This document shows positions 1 through 5,711 of a stretch of 7,456 bases of DNA, in pieces; position 1 is the stretch's first letter, and every line of letters starts with the position of its first letter. This stretch comes from Bacillota bacterium (GTDB lineage Bacteria > Bacillota > Bacilli > Bacillales > Cytobacillaceae). A program made the position numbers and the translations under genes. The stretch is taken from NCBI GenBank assembly GCA_030705745.1, contig JAUZPT010000138.1:1-7456 (forward strand), written 5' to 3'. Below the pieces are notes generated by a model. It was not told where the DNA came from and searched no databases. It saw nothing but the letters and a program-made list of their open reading frames with translations.

Positions 1-1499
1 TCTTCTGCAAGCGGTTTGGGATTCCAAAATAGACTCGATTTCAAGGAAAGTTTTAGATAACTTTTTAAGTGATGATCGAGCACCTGATCAAGTGTGAAAT
101 AGCTCAAAGCGCGAATTCGCGCTTCTTCACCCAGCTCATAGCGCAGCGCGTCATTTGTCAAAAGCTTCAGAAGGCCAGTGGCCAATTCAGACGGATTTCG
201 CGGCTCGACCAAAATGCCCGTGTCTCCCAACGCTTCCCTGATCCCACCAACATCAGTCGTCACGACAGGTTTACCCGTCATCATCGCTTCCACGACGGAG
301 TATGGGAACGCTTCAGAGATACTCGACAACGCGATGACATCACCCGAATGATACGCTTGAACGATATTGCTTAAATGGCCTGCAAAAATAAACGTATCCT
401 CAAGAAGCAATTCCTCCCGCAATGCCAGGCATTCTTCGTAATACGTTGGTACCGAAACCGAGCCGTACACAATGAATTTAACATTCGGTATCTTTTTTCT
501 GACTTCCGCCGCCGCGCGAATCAGCGTCATAATATCTTTGATCGGGTCAATCCTCGCCACGGTTACTACTGTCGGTACCATGGTTTTGACATTGAAATTT
601 TCTAAAAAAAGATTTTTATCAACGCCGTTATAAATGACCTCGATTTTCTCTCGTTTCACGCCCAACTTCGTTTCCCACCGTGTATTGTAATGACATACAG
701 GAGAAACCTGATCGGCAAAATAATAATTGATAGCCGTCACTGAATGTATCAATTGAATCAAAAAAGTATTTAAATAGGATGATAGCTTTCTTTTACCTAA
801 TGATAAATATTGTTCACGTAAATAGACACCGTGTTCGGTGAGCATAAAAGGAGTATTGTATTCAAGCTTGGCCAGGACACAAGGAATACCGCAAAAAGCA
901 GCGGCTGAGGAATGAGTGACGTGTACTCGTGGAATGGGGGTATTTAAGATCGTCAAAAACCGATAAATCCATCCCAGGCTTTGAATCATTCCATACACGT
1001 CGGGCTGAGAAATCGTGGAATCTTTTTCATTCGCCTTGTTAATGACGATTTCCTTAAAAAGCTCCCATGTTTCTTCCGATTTAAAACTTACTTTGTATTC
1101 ATATTCCTGAAAAAACTTGTGCATTTTTAACAGAAAGCGGCCGAAATTTTCAGGATCCTTTTTCGTGCTTAGTATTTCGAGTATGAGTTCTTTAAATAAA
1201 GGAAGGAAAACCTGATTGATCGCCAGGGAATTCGTTCGCTTTTTTTTCAAATACGTCAGTGAAAAAGGAATCGACAAATGCTCGCTCGGCTCTTCCGTTC
1301 CCCAAAGAGGCATTTTAATTAATTTTGTACGTTCAGGCATGTTGAATTTTTGCGTGACAAAAGGGTCCATCATGACGCTGTAAACAGAGTACTCTACGTC
1401 CTCGAGCTTTTGCACCAAAATATCACACCATGTACTGACCCCGCCCTGATTGTGGGGATATGTTCCTTCCGTCGTCAAAAGCACTTTTAACTTACCCAT
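1..1499 (-). CDS. pelF: PelF-type GT4 glycosyltransferase, C-terminus cut by the window edge
   Basis: The frame is open from the ATG at 1499 to the left edge: 499 codons, no stop. Seen: the N-terminal nucleotide-binding loop TTEGTYPHNQGGVSTW (residues 9-24), typical of PelF (DUF3492 region, about residues 3-270); LTEHG around E222-H223; then a GT4 domain with RIDPIKD (R316, K321) and the E-x7-E motif (E396, E404) before the VVTTDVGG segment. Family knowledge: PelF is a cytosolic GT-B enzyme that uses a UDP-sugar to build Pel exopolysaccharide. PelF proteins are about 500 residues, so little should be missing. The start is set by AGGTGGG at 1503-1509, rather close to the ATG. No pelD, pelE or pelA is visible upstream; instead a terminator and a dehydrogenase precede it, so this looks like the first gene of its transcript. 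The exact polymer, and membership of a true pel operon, are open; the family call is firm. Confidence 0.85.
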   Translation of the reverse strand, partial: MGKLKVLLTTEGTYPHNQGGVSTWCDILVQKLEDVEYSVYSVMMDPFVTQKFNMPERTKLIKMPLWGTEEPSEHLSIPFSLTYLKKKRTNSLAINQVFLPLFKELILEILSTKKDPENFGRFLLKMHKFFQEYEYKVSFKSEETWELFKEIVINKANEKDSTISQPDVYGMIQSLGWIYRFLTILNTPIPRVHVTHSSAAAFCGIPCVLAKLEYNTPFMLTEHGVYLREQYLSLGKRKLSSYLNTFLIQLIHSVTAINYYFADQVSPVCHYNTRWETKLGVKREKIEVIYNGVDKNLFLENFNVKTMVPTVVTVARIDPIKDIMTLIRAAAEVRKKIPNVKFIVYGSVSVPTYYEECLALREELLLEDTFIFAGHLSNIVQAYHSGDVIALSSISEAFPYSVVEAMMTGKPVVTTDVGGIREALGDTGILVEPRNPSELATGLLKLLTNDALRYELGEEARIRALSYFTLDQVLDHHLKSYLKLSLKSSLFWNPKPLAE

Positions 1500-1528
1500 T
1501 ATCCCACCTGCATTTTTAGAATAAACAT
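1499..1528 (-). promoter_or_regulatory. Possible 9-codon leader peptide overlapping the pelF start
   Basis: A short frame, MFILKMQVG then TAA, begins at 1528 behind GGAG (1536-1539) with a 7-base gap. Its stop TAA and the PelF ATG share one base (TAATG). This is the classic geometry of translational coupling. The PelF Shine-Dalgarno lies inside the little frame, so ribosomes translating it would pass over that site. That it is translated is inference from spacing alone; a frame this short can occur by chance. Confidence 0.3.
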
Positions 1529-1565
1529 GATATTTCTCCGTACCTCTGTCTTTACACTTATCTTT

Positions 1566-1597
1566 ATTATACAACACAAAATTAAATTTTCTATCAA
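1566..1597 (-). promoter_or_regulatory. Candidate sigma-A promoter for the PelF-type gene
   Basis: A perfect TATAAT is read on the minus strand at 1571-1566, about 65 bases before the PelF start. A TTGATA sits at 1597-1592, but the spacer is 20 bases, longer than the usual 17; at 17 bases the -35 would be a poor ATAGAA. The -10 is convincing, the -35 is not. The flanking DNA (1580-1680) is very AT-rich and otherwise shows nothing I can name. Confidence 0.35.
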
Positions 1598-1674
1598 TAA
1601 TTGCACTGTAAGATCTTCCATTTATCATATTTTTCATAATTTTTAGTTTTTTAATTACAGAATTTATTTTCCTA

Positions 1675-1706
1675 TAAAAACAAGCTTCCCTTTTCACGGA
1701 AAGCTC
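1675..1706 (-). terminator. Intrinsic terminator of the aldehyde dehydrogenase gene
   Basis: Read on the minus strand, AGCTTTCC (1705-1698) pairs with GGGAAGCT (1690-1683) across a 7-base loop: 8 bp with one G-U pair. TTGTTTTTAT follows. The dehydrogenase stop is about 50 bases before the hairpin. On the plus strand the G-U pair becomes an A-C mismatch, so the element is built for the minus transcript. Confidence 0.8.
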
Positions 1707-1754
1707 ATTTTTTTCATTTCCTCTCATATGAGAAACAGCTTGTTACCTGCTCCC

Positions 1755-3185
1755 TTAATTTAAGGAACCTAGGGAAATATATTTCACCTCTAAATATTCA
1801 TCCATTCCAAAATGTCCACCTTCACGTCCAAGGCCACTTTCTTTATAGCCTCCAAAAGGGGCTTGGGCGGTCGAAGGAGCACCGTCATTAATCCCAACGA
1901 TACCATATTCCAATGAATCAGCTACATGCATCGCTTCACTAATGTTTTCTGTAAAAACATAGGCTGCAAGCCCGTATGGACTGTTATTTGCACGCTGAAT
2001 GGCTTCATCGATTGTCTTAAAGGTAGTAATCGGGGCTAATGGGCCAAACGTTTCTTCATTCATGCAAATCATATCATCAGTAGCCTGAACGATAACCGTT
2101 GGTTCCATAAAGTACCCTTTGTCCTCCATAATCGATTTGCCGCCGGCTGCGAGCTGCGCCCCTTTTCTTAACGCATCTTCAATATGTGCTTTCACTTTTT
2201 TCACAGCACTTTCGTTAATGAGGGGACCGATATCTACGCCTTCTTTCAATCCGTTCCCAATCACAAGTCGAGAAACCTTTTTCGTAAACTGATCAATAAA
2301 CTCCTGTGCAATGGTTTCTTGAACATAAATACGATTTGTACATACACAAGTTTGGCCTGCATTACGGAATTTCGAATGGATTGCACCATCTACTGCTTTT
2401 TCAATATCCGCATGAGAGGATACGATGAAAGGGGCATGCCCCCCCAGCTCCAAGGAAATTTTTTTCATCGTGTCAGCCGCTCCACGCATTAAGAGCTTTC
2501 CTACCGGGGTAGACCCGGTGAATGTAATCTTTCTTACACGAGTATCCGCTTGCCAGGCATTTGCAATCGCTGCTGCATCCCCTGTTATTAAATTCAACAC
2601 ACCCTTTGGAATCCCCGCTTGTTCTGCAAGTTCTACAAGCTTTAAGGCTGTGTATGGTGTTTCTTCAGACGGTTTTAATACAACCGTACAGCCGGCCGCC
2701 AAAGCCGGGGCAAGTTTTCGGGTAATCATCGACGCGGGAAAATTCCATGGTGTAATGGCAGCTACAACTCCAACAGGTTCTTTTTTTACGAAAATTCTTT
2801 TTTCATTAGAAGAAGCGGGTATCGTTTCTCCATATACTCTTTTCGCTTCTTCTGCATACCAGGACACGAAATCGTTGGCATAACGAATTTCCCCTTTCGC
2901 TTCCTTCAGAGGCTTTCCCTGTTCCTTTGTCATAATTTGTGCTAATAAATCCAAGTTTTCCTCAATTAAAAAATGCCATTTATAGAGAAACTTACTTCTT
3001 TCTTCGGCTGTTTTTTTTGACCAGCTTCTAAAGGCTTTATAGGCTGCATCCGCGGCCTGTTTCGCTTCCTGATCGCCTCCACTCGGGATATAACCGAGAA
3101 TTTCTTTTGTAGCAGGATTAAATACAGGTAATTTGTCAGTCGTTTCAATCCATTGACCGTTCAAATAATTCTTTTCAATAAACAT
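1755..3185 (-). CDS. gabD: NAD(P)-dependent succinate-semialdehyde dehydrogenase type aldehyde dehydrogenase
   Basis: 476 residues, the usual length for the ALDH superfamily. Seen in order: TPWNFP with oxyanion Asn N148; KPSEETP (K171-P177) contacting the cofactor; FTGSTPVG (residues 222-229) closing the Rossmann fold; general base E246 in LELGG; catalytic C280 in GQTCVC; E378 in EETFGP. The GQTCVCTNR and TPWNFPASMITRK segments match GabD proteins of Bacillus and E. coli closely, so oxidation of succinate semialdehyde to succinate is the best guess. A related semialdehyde substrate is possible. E174, where E. coli GabD has Ser, suggests NAD preference (inference). C280 and C282 repeat the Cys-Val-Cys spacing of the redox switch known from human SSADH. 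The ATG follows GGAGGTG (3191-3197) by a good gap. No gabT or gabR lies beside it. Cytosolic, no signal peptide. A terminator upstream implies its own promoter. Confidence 0.88.
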   Translation of the reverse strand: MFIEKNYLNGQWIETTDKLPVFNPATKEILGYIPSGGDQEAKQAADAAYKAFRSWSKKTAEERSKFLYKWHFLIEENLDLLAQIMTKEQGKPLKEAKGEIRYANDFVSWYAEEAKRVYGETIPASSNEKRIFVKKEPVGVVAAITPWNFPASMITRKLAPALAAGCTVVLKPSEETPYTALKLVELAEQAGIPKGVLNLITGDAAAIANAWQADTRVRKITFTGSTPVGKLLMRGAADTMKKISLELGGHAPFIVSSHADIEKAVDGAIHSKFRNAGQTCVCTNRIYVQETIAQEFIDQFTKKVSRLVIGNGLKEGVDIGPLINESAVKKVKAHIEDALRKGAQLAAGGKSIMEDKGYFMEPTVIVQATDDMICMNEETFGPLAPITTFKTIDEAIQRANNSPYGLAAYVFTENISEAMHVADSLEYGIVGINDGAPSTAQAPFGGYKESGLGREGGHFGMDEYLEVKYISLGSLN

Positions 3186-3230
3186 TCGCGCACCTCCAAT
3201 TCGTATAAATCCAGAACCCCTAAAACAAAA

Positions 3231-3334
3231 GGCGTAAGCGCCCTGTTTAGCCCCGACAAGCGCTGGAGGGCCTGGCGGTGAAGTCGTTCTTTGACTTCAT
3301 CGTCAGGACCGAAGCGACCTCGAGGGGCTGGGCG
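3231..3334 (+). repeat. Highly folded intergenic repeat element, Bacillaceae type
   Basis: GC-rich island in AT-rich flanks. It opens with a small hairpin GGCG-TAAG-CGCC (3231-3242). An outer stem pairs 3239-3243 and 3249-3254 with 3330-3334 and 3324-3329, with a 5-base bulge. The core is a 15-bp hairpin, 3271-3285 with 3293-3307, loop GTTCTTT. Two core pairs are G-T on the plus strand and would be A-C mismatches on the minus strand, so the plus-strand RNA folds better. From memory, very similar GC-rich hairpins are scattered between genes in many Bacillus-group genomes; I cannot confirm copy number from this single window. It lies between the DJ-1/PfpI terminator and the dehydrogenase start, in the dehydrogenase's likely leader or promoter region. 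Long frames across it on either strand are by-products of its GC content. Confidence 0.7.
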
Positions 3335-3365
3335 GTGGAGCTGGATTACAATAAATTCTTCCGAG

Positions 3366-3374
3366 TTATCCACA
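3366..3374 (+). other. Lone DnaA-box-like sequence
   Basis: TTATCCACA matches the bacterial DnaA box consensus exactly. It is flanked by an inverted repeat, ATAAATT (3351-3357) and AATTTAT (3382-3388). No other box is apparent nearby and no dnaA or dnaN gene is present, so this is not an origin. It may belong to the repeat element or be chance. Confidence 0.3.
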
Positions 3375-3401
3375 CCTGTAAAATTTATAATTTCCTAGAC
3401 G

Positions 3402-3436
3402 ATTAAAAATACTCCGATGCCTGCGCATCGAAGTAT
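3402..3436 (-). terminator. Intrinsic terminator of the DJ-1/PfpI gene
   Basis: Read on the minus strand, 3436-3425 pairs with 3420-3409 over 12 bp with one G-U pair and a GCAG tetraloop, followed by TTTT. It starts 13 bases after the stop codon of the upstream gene. The same stem on the plus strand has a C-A mismatch, so orientation is minus. It should largely uncouple this gene from the dehydrogenase. Confidence 0.85.
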
Positions 3437-3448
3437 GTCAAACAAGGC

Positions 3449-4111
3449 TTATTTCAATACCTTTAAAAGCTCGTTAGCCATCGCTTCGGATGATGCAGGA
3501 TCACGGCTTGTCACGATCTGGCTGTCTGCCCAAATCGCTAATTGCTTGGTGTCTAAATCTGAAATATATTCTCCAACTTTAGCCAACTCTTGTTCCACAC
3601 TATACGGTAAAAATTCAAGAACCTCTTTCGGTTCATAAGCATCAGGATATGCCGTTACTTTTTTGCCTGCAATAATTGATTTTCCGTCTTCACGGTACGT
3701 GAATGCCAAAACAGATGGCGCATGACATTCAGCGCCGATAATCCCGCCTTTGTCATACATTTCATTAATCAACCGATGTGCATGTGGATCATACGATACA
3801 TCGAACATTGGTCCATGTCCGCCAACAAAAACAATCGCATCGTAATCAGCTGCGCTTAAATCCGCAAGACGCAATGTATCCTTCCAGCGACCCAATTTTT
3901 CGAATTCCTTAGACTCACCTTTCGGATCCATTTCATCAATCAAGCTAAATTGGTCCACTGTTCCATCTCCACCCTTTGGAGAGGCGATCGTTACTTTATG
4001 CCCGGCTTCTTCGAGTCTATTTAAAGGAACGTGAAATTCCTCTGACCAATAACCTGTACGGTAGCTTTTTACTTGAATGCCATTTGAAATGACCATTAAT
4101 ACATGTGCCAT
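3449..4111 (-). CDS. DJ-1/PfpI superfamily protein (Hsp31-like), type 1 glutamine amidotransferase fold
   Basis: 220 residues. Seen: a beta-strand start MAHVLMVISN; GYWSEEF (residues 20-26), placing the acidic residue of the active site at E24/E25; VFVGGHGPMFD (94-104); and the nucleophile elbow GAECHAP with C129-H130. These are the marks of the Hsp31-like branch of DJ-1/PfpI. Members are reported as glyoxalase III (methylglyoxal to lactate without glutathione), chaperones or protein/nucleotide deglycases; which applies here cannot be told from sequence. Cytosolic, no signal peptide. The ATG follows GGAGG (4119-4123) by 7 bases. The gene is divergent from a LysR-type regulator, which probably controls it, and ends at a strong terminator. 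The next gene on the strand is an aldehyde dehydrogenase, which fits an aldehyde-stress theme. Confidence 0.85.
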   Translation of the reverse strand: MAHVLMVISNGIQVKSYRTGYWSEEFHVPLNRLEEAGHKVTIASPKGGDGTVDQFSLIDEMDPKGESKEFEKLGRWKDTLRLADLSAADYDAIVFVGGHGPMFDVSYDPHAHRLINEMYDKGGIIGAECHAPSVLAFTYREDGKSIIAGKKVTAYPDAYEPKEVLEFLPYSVEQELAKVGEYISDLDTKQLAIWADSQIVTSRDPASSEAMANELLKVLK

Positions 4112-4161
4112 ATGATTACCTCCAGCGTTTTATATTTAAAAAAGTGTTCTTTATTTGTTTT

Positions 4162-4197
4162 TCGATACAACCATAGGTTATCATCGATTGTGACAAT
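4162..4197. promoter_or_regulatory. Nested dyads in the divergent promoter region, candidate LysR operator
   Basis: Within the 137 bases between the divergent genes, TCGAT (4162-4166) and ATCGA (4183-4187) enclose AACC-ATA-GGTT (4169-4179), both centred near 4174. Beside them is ATTGT-G-ACAAT (4187-4197). LysR-type regulators usually bind interrupted dyads between themselves and the divergent gene, so these are the best operator candidates. Assignment is by position and symmetry only. Confidence 0.4.
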
Positions 4198-4216
4198 TAT
4201 GTACTTCCCTTATCTT
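4188..4216 (+). promoter_or_regulatory. Candidate promoter of the LysR-type gene
   Basis: TTGTGA (4188-4193) and TATCTT (4211-4216) are separated by 17 bases; each matches 4 of 6 consensus positions. The -35 lies inside the ATTGT-G-ACAAT dyad, so a protein bound there would block it, which fits autorepression. No equally good promoter was found for the divergent gene. Confidence 0.35.
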
Positions 4217-4248
4217 TCAGGGATAAAACAAAAAGTTATGGGGGATGG

Positions 4249-5109
4249 ATGTTGAGAATCGAATGGTTAGAAGCCTTTCTTACGACAGTTAAAACCAAAA
4301 GTTTAACCAAAGCGAGTGAATCCCTTCATATGAGCCAGCCAGCATTAAGTAAACAAATTCGAAAGCTTGAGGAGGATATCGGAGCGGAGCTCTTTATCCG
4401 ATCGGCTGCAGGAGTTGAATTAACAAATGCCGGGGAAATCCTGCTGAAGAGGGGCGAAAATATTGTGAAGGAAGTTCAATCTATCCGTAGAGAAATTGCA
4501 CTTTCACACGAAATAGAACACATAACGATCGGGACTTGGCCTAGCTTAGCCACTTCGTTCGTCCCCTATAAATTGGCAAATATTGAAGATTCTCGTTTAC
4601 AAAAAAAATTTAACTTAAAAATTTCTCACAGCTTTGTTGACTTAATAGACGGATTACAACGGGGCGAGATTGATGTCGCGCTTTTTGATGACAGCGAAAT
4701 TCAACACTCCTTTTTTTCCAAACCATTATTTACGGAAACATTTAAATTGTTCATTAACAGCAAACATCCCCTTGCCATTAATAAGAACTCCATTACCTTT
4801 AATGAGATAAAAAATGAATCCTTCGTGGTTTTGCCACCAACGTGTGATGCGAGAATATTATTAGAAAGATCCTTCCGCCAAAAAGGAGAAGAACTTCATG
4901 TTGCTTCTGAAATCGATTTTGGTCAGAGCATTTTAGGCTTTATTTCTGCTAACCTCGGCATGGCGATATTGCCTGCAATATTTGAAAATATGTTGAACTC
5001 CGCAATCGTAAAAGCGATCCAGATTACAGATTTCAATGTTGAAAGAAGTGTCTCCATTATTGCAAGAAGCGAAGAGATCGGCAAAAGAATCTACTCCATT
5101 TTGAAATAG
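4249..5109 (+). CDS. LysR-type transcriptional regulator
   Basis: 286 residues, typical LysR length. The winged helix-turn-helix is at residues 1-64, with LTKASESLHMSQPALSKQIR at about 19-38 as the DNA-reading unit. A linker helix runs to about 88. The effector domain follows (90-286), with GEIDVALFDD (139-148) and the SANLGMAILP segment (233-242) usual in this family. The inducer cannot be read from sequence. The ATG at 4249 follows GGGGGA (4240-4245) closely; starting at the next codon (TTG) would give better spacing and remove only one residue. It is divergent from the DJ-1/PfpI gene, the standard layout for a LysR regulator and its target, and converges on the 99-residue gene. A hairpin follows its stop within about 35 bases. 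Confidence 0.9.
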   Translation: MLRIEWLEAFLTTVKTKSLTKASESLHMSQPALSKQIRKLEEDIGAELFIRSAAGVELTNAGEILLKRGENIVKEVQSIRREIALSHEIEHITIGTWPSLATSFVPYKLANIEDSRLQKKFNLKISHSFVDLIDGLQRGEIDVALFDDSEIQHSFFSKPLFTETFKLFINSKHPLAINKNSITFNEIKNESFVVLPPTCDARILLERSFRQKGEELHVASEIDFGQSILGFISANLGMAILPAIFENMLNSAIVKAIQITDFNVERSVSIIARSEEIGKRIYSILK

Positions 5110-5121
5110 AAATCCTGATAT

Positions 5122-5206
5122 AAAGCTGTCCTACTGTGTGTTTGGTTGCGCTTGAGTAAAGGATATTTGAGCGCAACTTTATGTTTTATGCTAGGAACAC
5201 AGCTTT
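5122..5206 (+). repeat. Long nested inverted repeat downstream of the LysR-type gene
   Basis: AAAGCTGT (5122-5129) pairs perfectly with ACAGCTTT (5199-5206), and the stem continues CCTA (5130-5133) with TAGG (5192-5195) across a 3-base bulge. This 12-bp outer stem encloses the 15-bp inner hairpin at 5145-5177. A competing pairing, CTGTGT (5134-5139) with ACACAG (5197-5202), is possible. The design recalls miniature palindromic repeats of Bacillus-group genomes, but copy number cannot be seen here. Confidence 0.5.
5145..5190 (+). terminator. Probable terminator hairpin of the LysR-type gene
   Basis: GTTGCGCT (5145-5152) pairs with AGCGCAAC (5170-5177). In plus-strand RNA the stem extends to 15 bp, down to 5158/5164, using three G-U pairs and leaving a 5-base AAGGA loop. 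TTTATGTTTT follows: U-rich but interrupted, so it is a moderate terminator. On the minus strand the three G-U pairs become mismatches. Confidence 0.55.
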
Positions 5207-5224
5207 TGCTCTAATTTTATGCAC

Positions 5225-5259
5225 AAAAAAAATTGCCTCATCGGCAACTATGAAGGCAA
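5225..5259 (-). terminator. Intrinsic terminator of the 99-residue protein gene
   Basis: On the minus strand TTGCC-T-TCAT (5259-5250) pairs with ATGA-GGCAA (5241-5233): 9 bp with one bulged T and an 8-base loop, followed directly by eight T's. It lies 86 bases after the gene's stop. T's after a short gap at 5267-5272 on the plus strand may let it also stop leftover LysR transcription. Confidence 0.8.
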
Positions 5260-5278
5260 ACTCATCTTTTTTAAGAAA

Positions 5279-5298
5279 TTAATCAATCGATTGATTAA
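5279..5298. promoter_or_regulatory. Perfect 20-bp palindrome, possible operator
   Basis: TTAATCAATCGATTGATTAA is its own reverse complement over all 20 bases. It looks like the operator of a dimeric repressor (TetR-type sites have this form). It lies between a gene's stop codon and its terminator, where no obvious promoter is visible, so its role is unclear. It is AT-rich and too weak in GC to serve as a terminator. Confidence 0.4.
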
Positions 5299-5345
5299 AA
5301 CGTCATTTCTCCTTGCGTTACGTACTTTTACTAGTTTCATGGGGT

Positions 5346-5645
5346 TTAACCGTTTACCCCGTCCTTAAAATTTTTGTTCCAATTCTTATCTCCTGAATGT
5401 TCGAAGTCCTGGGTCGTCCTTTCCAGAACATCCAGCATCCAGCGTTTCGTTTCATGGATCGTATTATAGAAGGTTTTTTCCTCGACACCGGATGTTTTTA
5501 TTCCAGCCAGGGCATCCGACGCAACAAGGCGCCGGTGCTCTTCCGCTTTCTTGTCATACTCATCAAAGACATGTTGTACAAACTTGACAAGGTCTCGATG
5601 CTCCTTCGAGATTCGCTGTTGAATCTCATTGAATCTTTTGTCCAT
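5346..5645 (-). CDS. Hypothetical small soluble helical protein, 99 residues
   Basis: I do not recognise this family. The protein is highly charged, has no Cys or Pro, no signal peptide and no membrane segment. Its first 40 residues (MDKRFNEIQQ... to HRRLV) look like continuous amphipathic helix, possibly coiled coil, followed by a short ASDALAGIKTSG hinge and a second helical stretch (54-80). The C-terminus is polar and Asn/Gly-rich. A real gene is supported by AAAGGGGG (5655-5662) 9 bases before the ATG, a good sigma-A promoter and a strong terminator. It sits 66 bases downstream of the MFS gene on the same strand with no terminator between, so part of its mRNA may come from there; a shared function is only a guess. 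A 60-codon frame starting 8 bases upstream is out of phase and I take it as a shadow. Confidence 0.7.
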   Translation of the reverse strand: MDKRFNEIQQRISKEHRDLVKFVQHVFDEYDKKAEEHRRLVASDALAGIKTSGVEEKTFYNTIHETKRWMLDVLERTTQDFEHSGDKNWNKNFKDGVNG

Positions 5646-5665
5646 TTATACATACCCCCTTTGCG

Positions 5666-5694
5666 TTTATAGTGAGTATAGTATCAATTTTCAA
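5666..5694 (-). promoter_or_regulatory. Sigma-A promoter of the 99-residue protein gene
   Basis: On the minus strand, TTGAAA (5694-5689) and TATAAA (5671-5666) are exactly 17 bases apart, each 5 of 6 to consensus. Transcription would begin near 5659, giving a very short leader of about 15 bases with the Shine-Dalgarno at its 5' end. A TATACT at 5680-5675 is an alternative -10 but lacks a good -35. Confidence 0.6.
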
Positions 5695-5711
5695 TAATAT
5701 GTCTGGTTTTT

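Noticed and set aside
69..605. Two plus-strand frames across this stretch
   Set aside because: They lie antisense to the PelF-type frame, which has clear GT4 motifs throughout; no ribosome sites or family features.
1753..1765. CCTTAA-T-TTAAGG dyad over the dehydrogenase stop codon
   Set aside because: Short and AT-rich, explained by the final codons TTA AAT TAA; no sign of function.
2184..2883. Plus-strand frames of 102 and 152 codons inside the dehydrogenase
   Set aside because: Antisense shadows of a well-conserved ALDH gene with all its catalytic residues intact.
3161..3373. Minus-strand 70-codon frame across the structured repeat
   Set aside because: It overlaps the dehydrogenase start and its sequence follows the hairpins; openness is due to the GC-rich repeat.
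5251..5340. 29-codon minus-strand frame just after the 99-residue gene
   Set aside because: No Shine-Dalgarno before its ATG, and it runs through the 20-bp palindrome into the terminator; likely chance.
5653..5658. GGGTAT on the minus strand as a sigma-B -10 box
   Set aside because: No GTTT-like -35 lies 12-15 bases upstream, and the site is the ribosome binding region of the gene.
5397..5672. Plus-strand 91-codon frame antisense to the 99-residue gene
   Set aside because: The minus frame has promoter, ribosome site and terminator; the plus frame has none.
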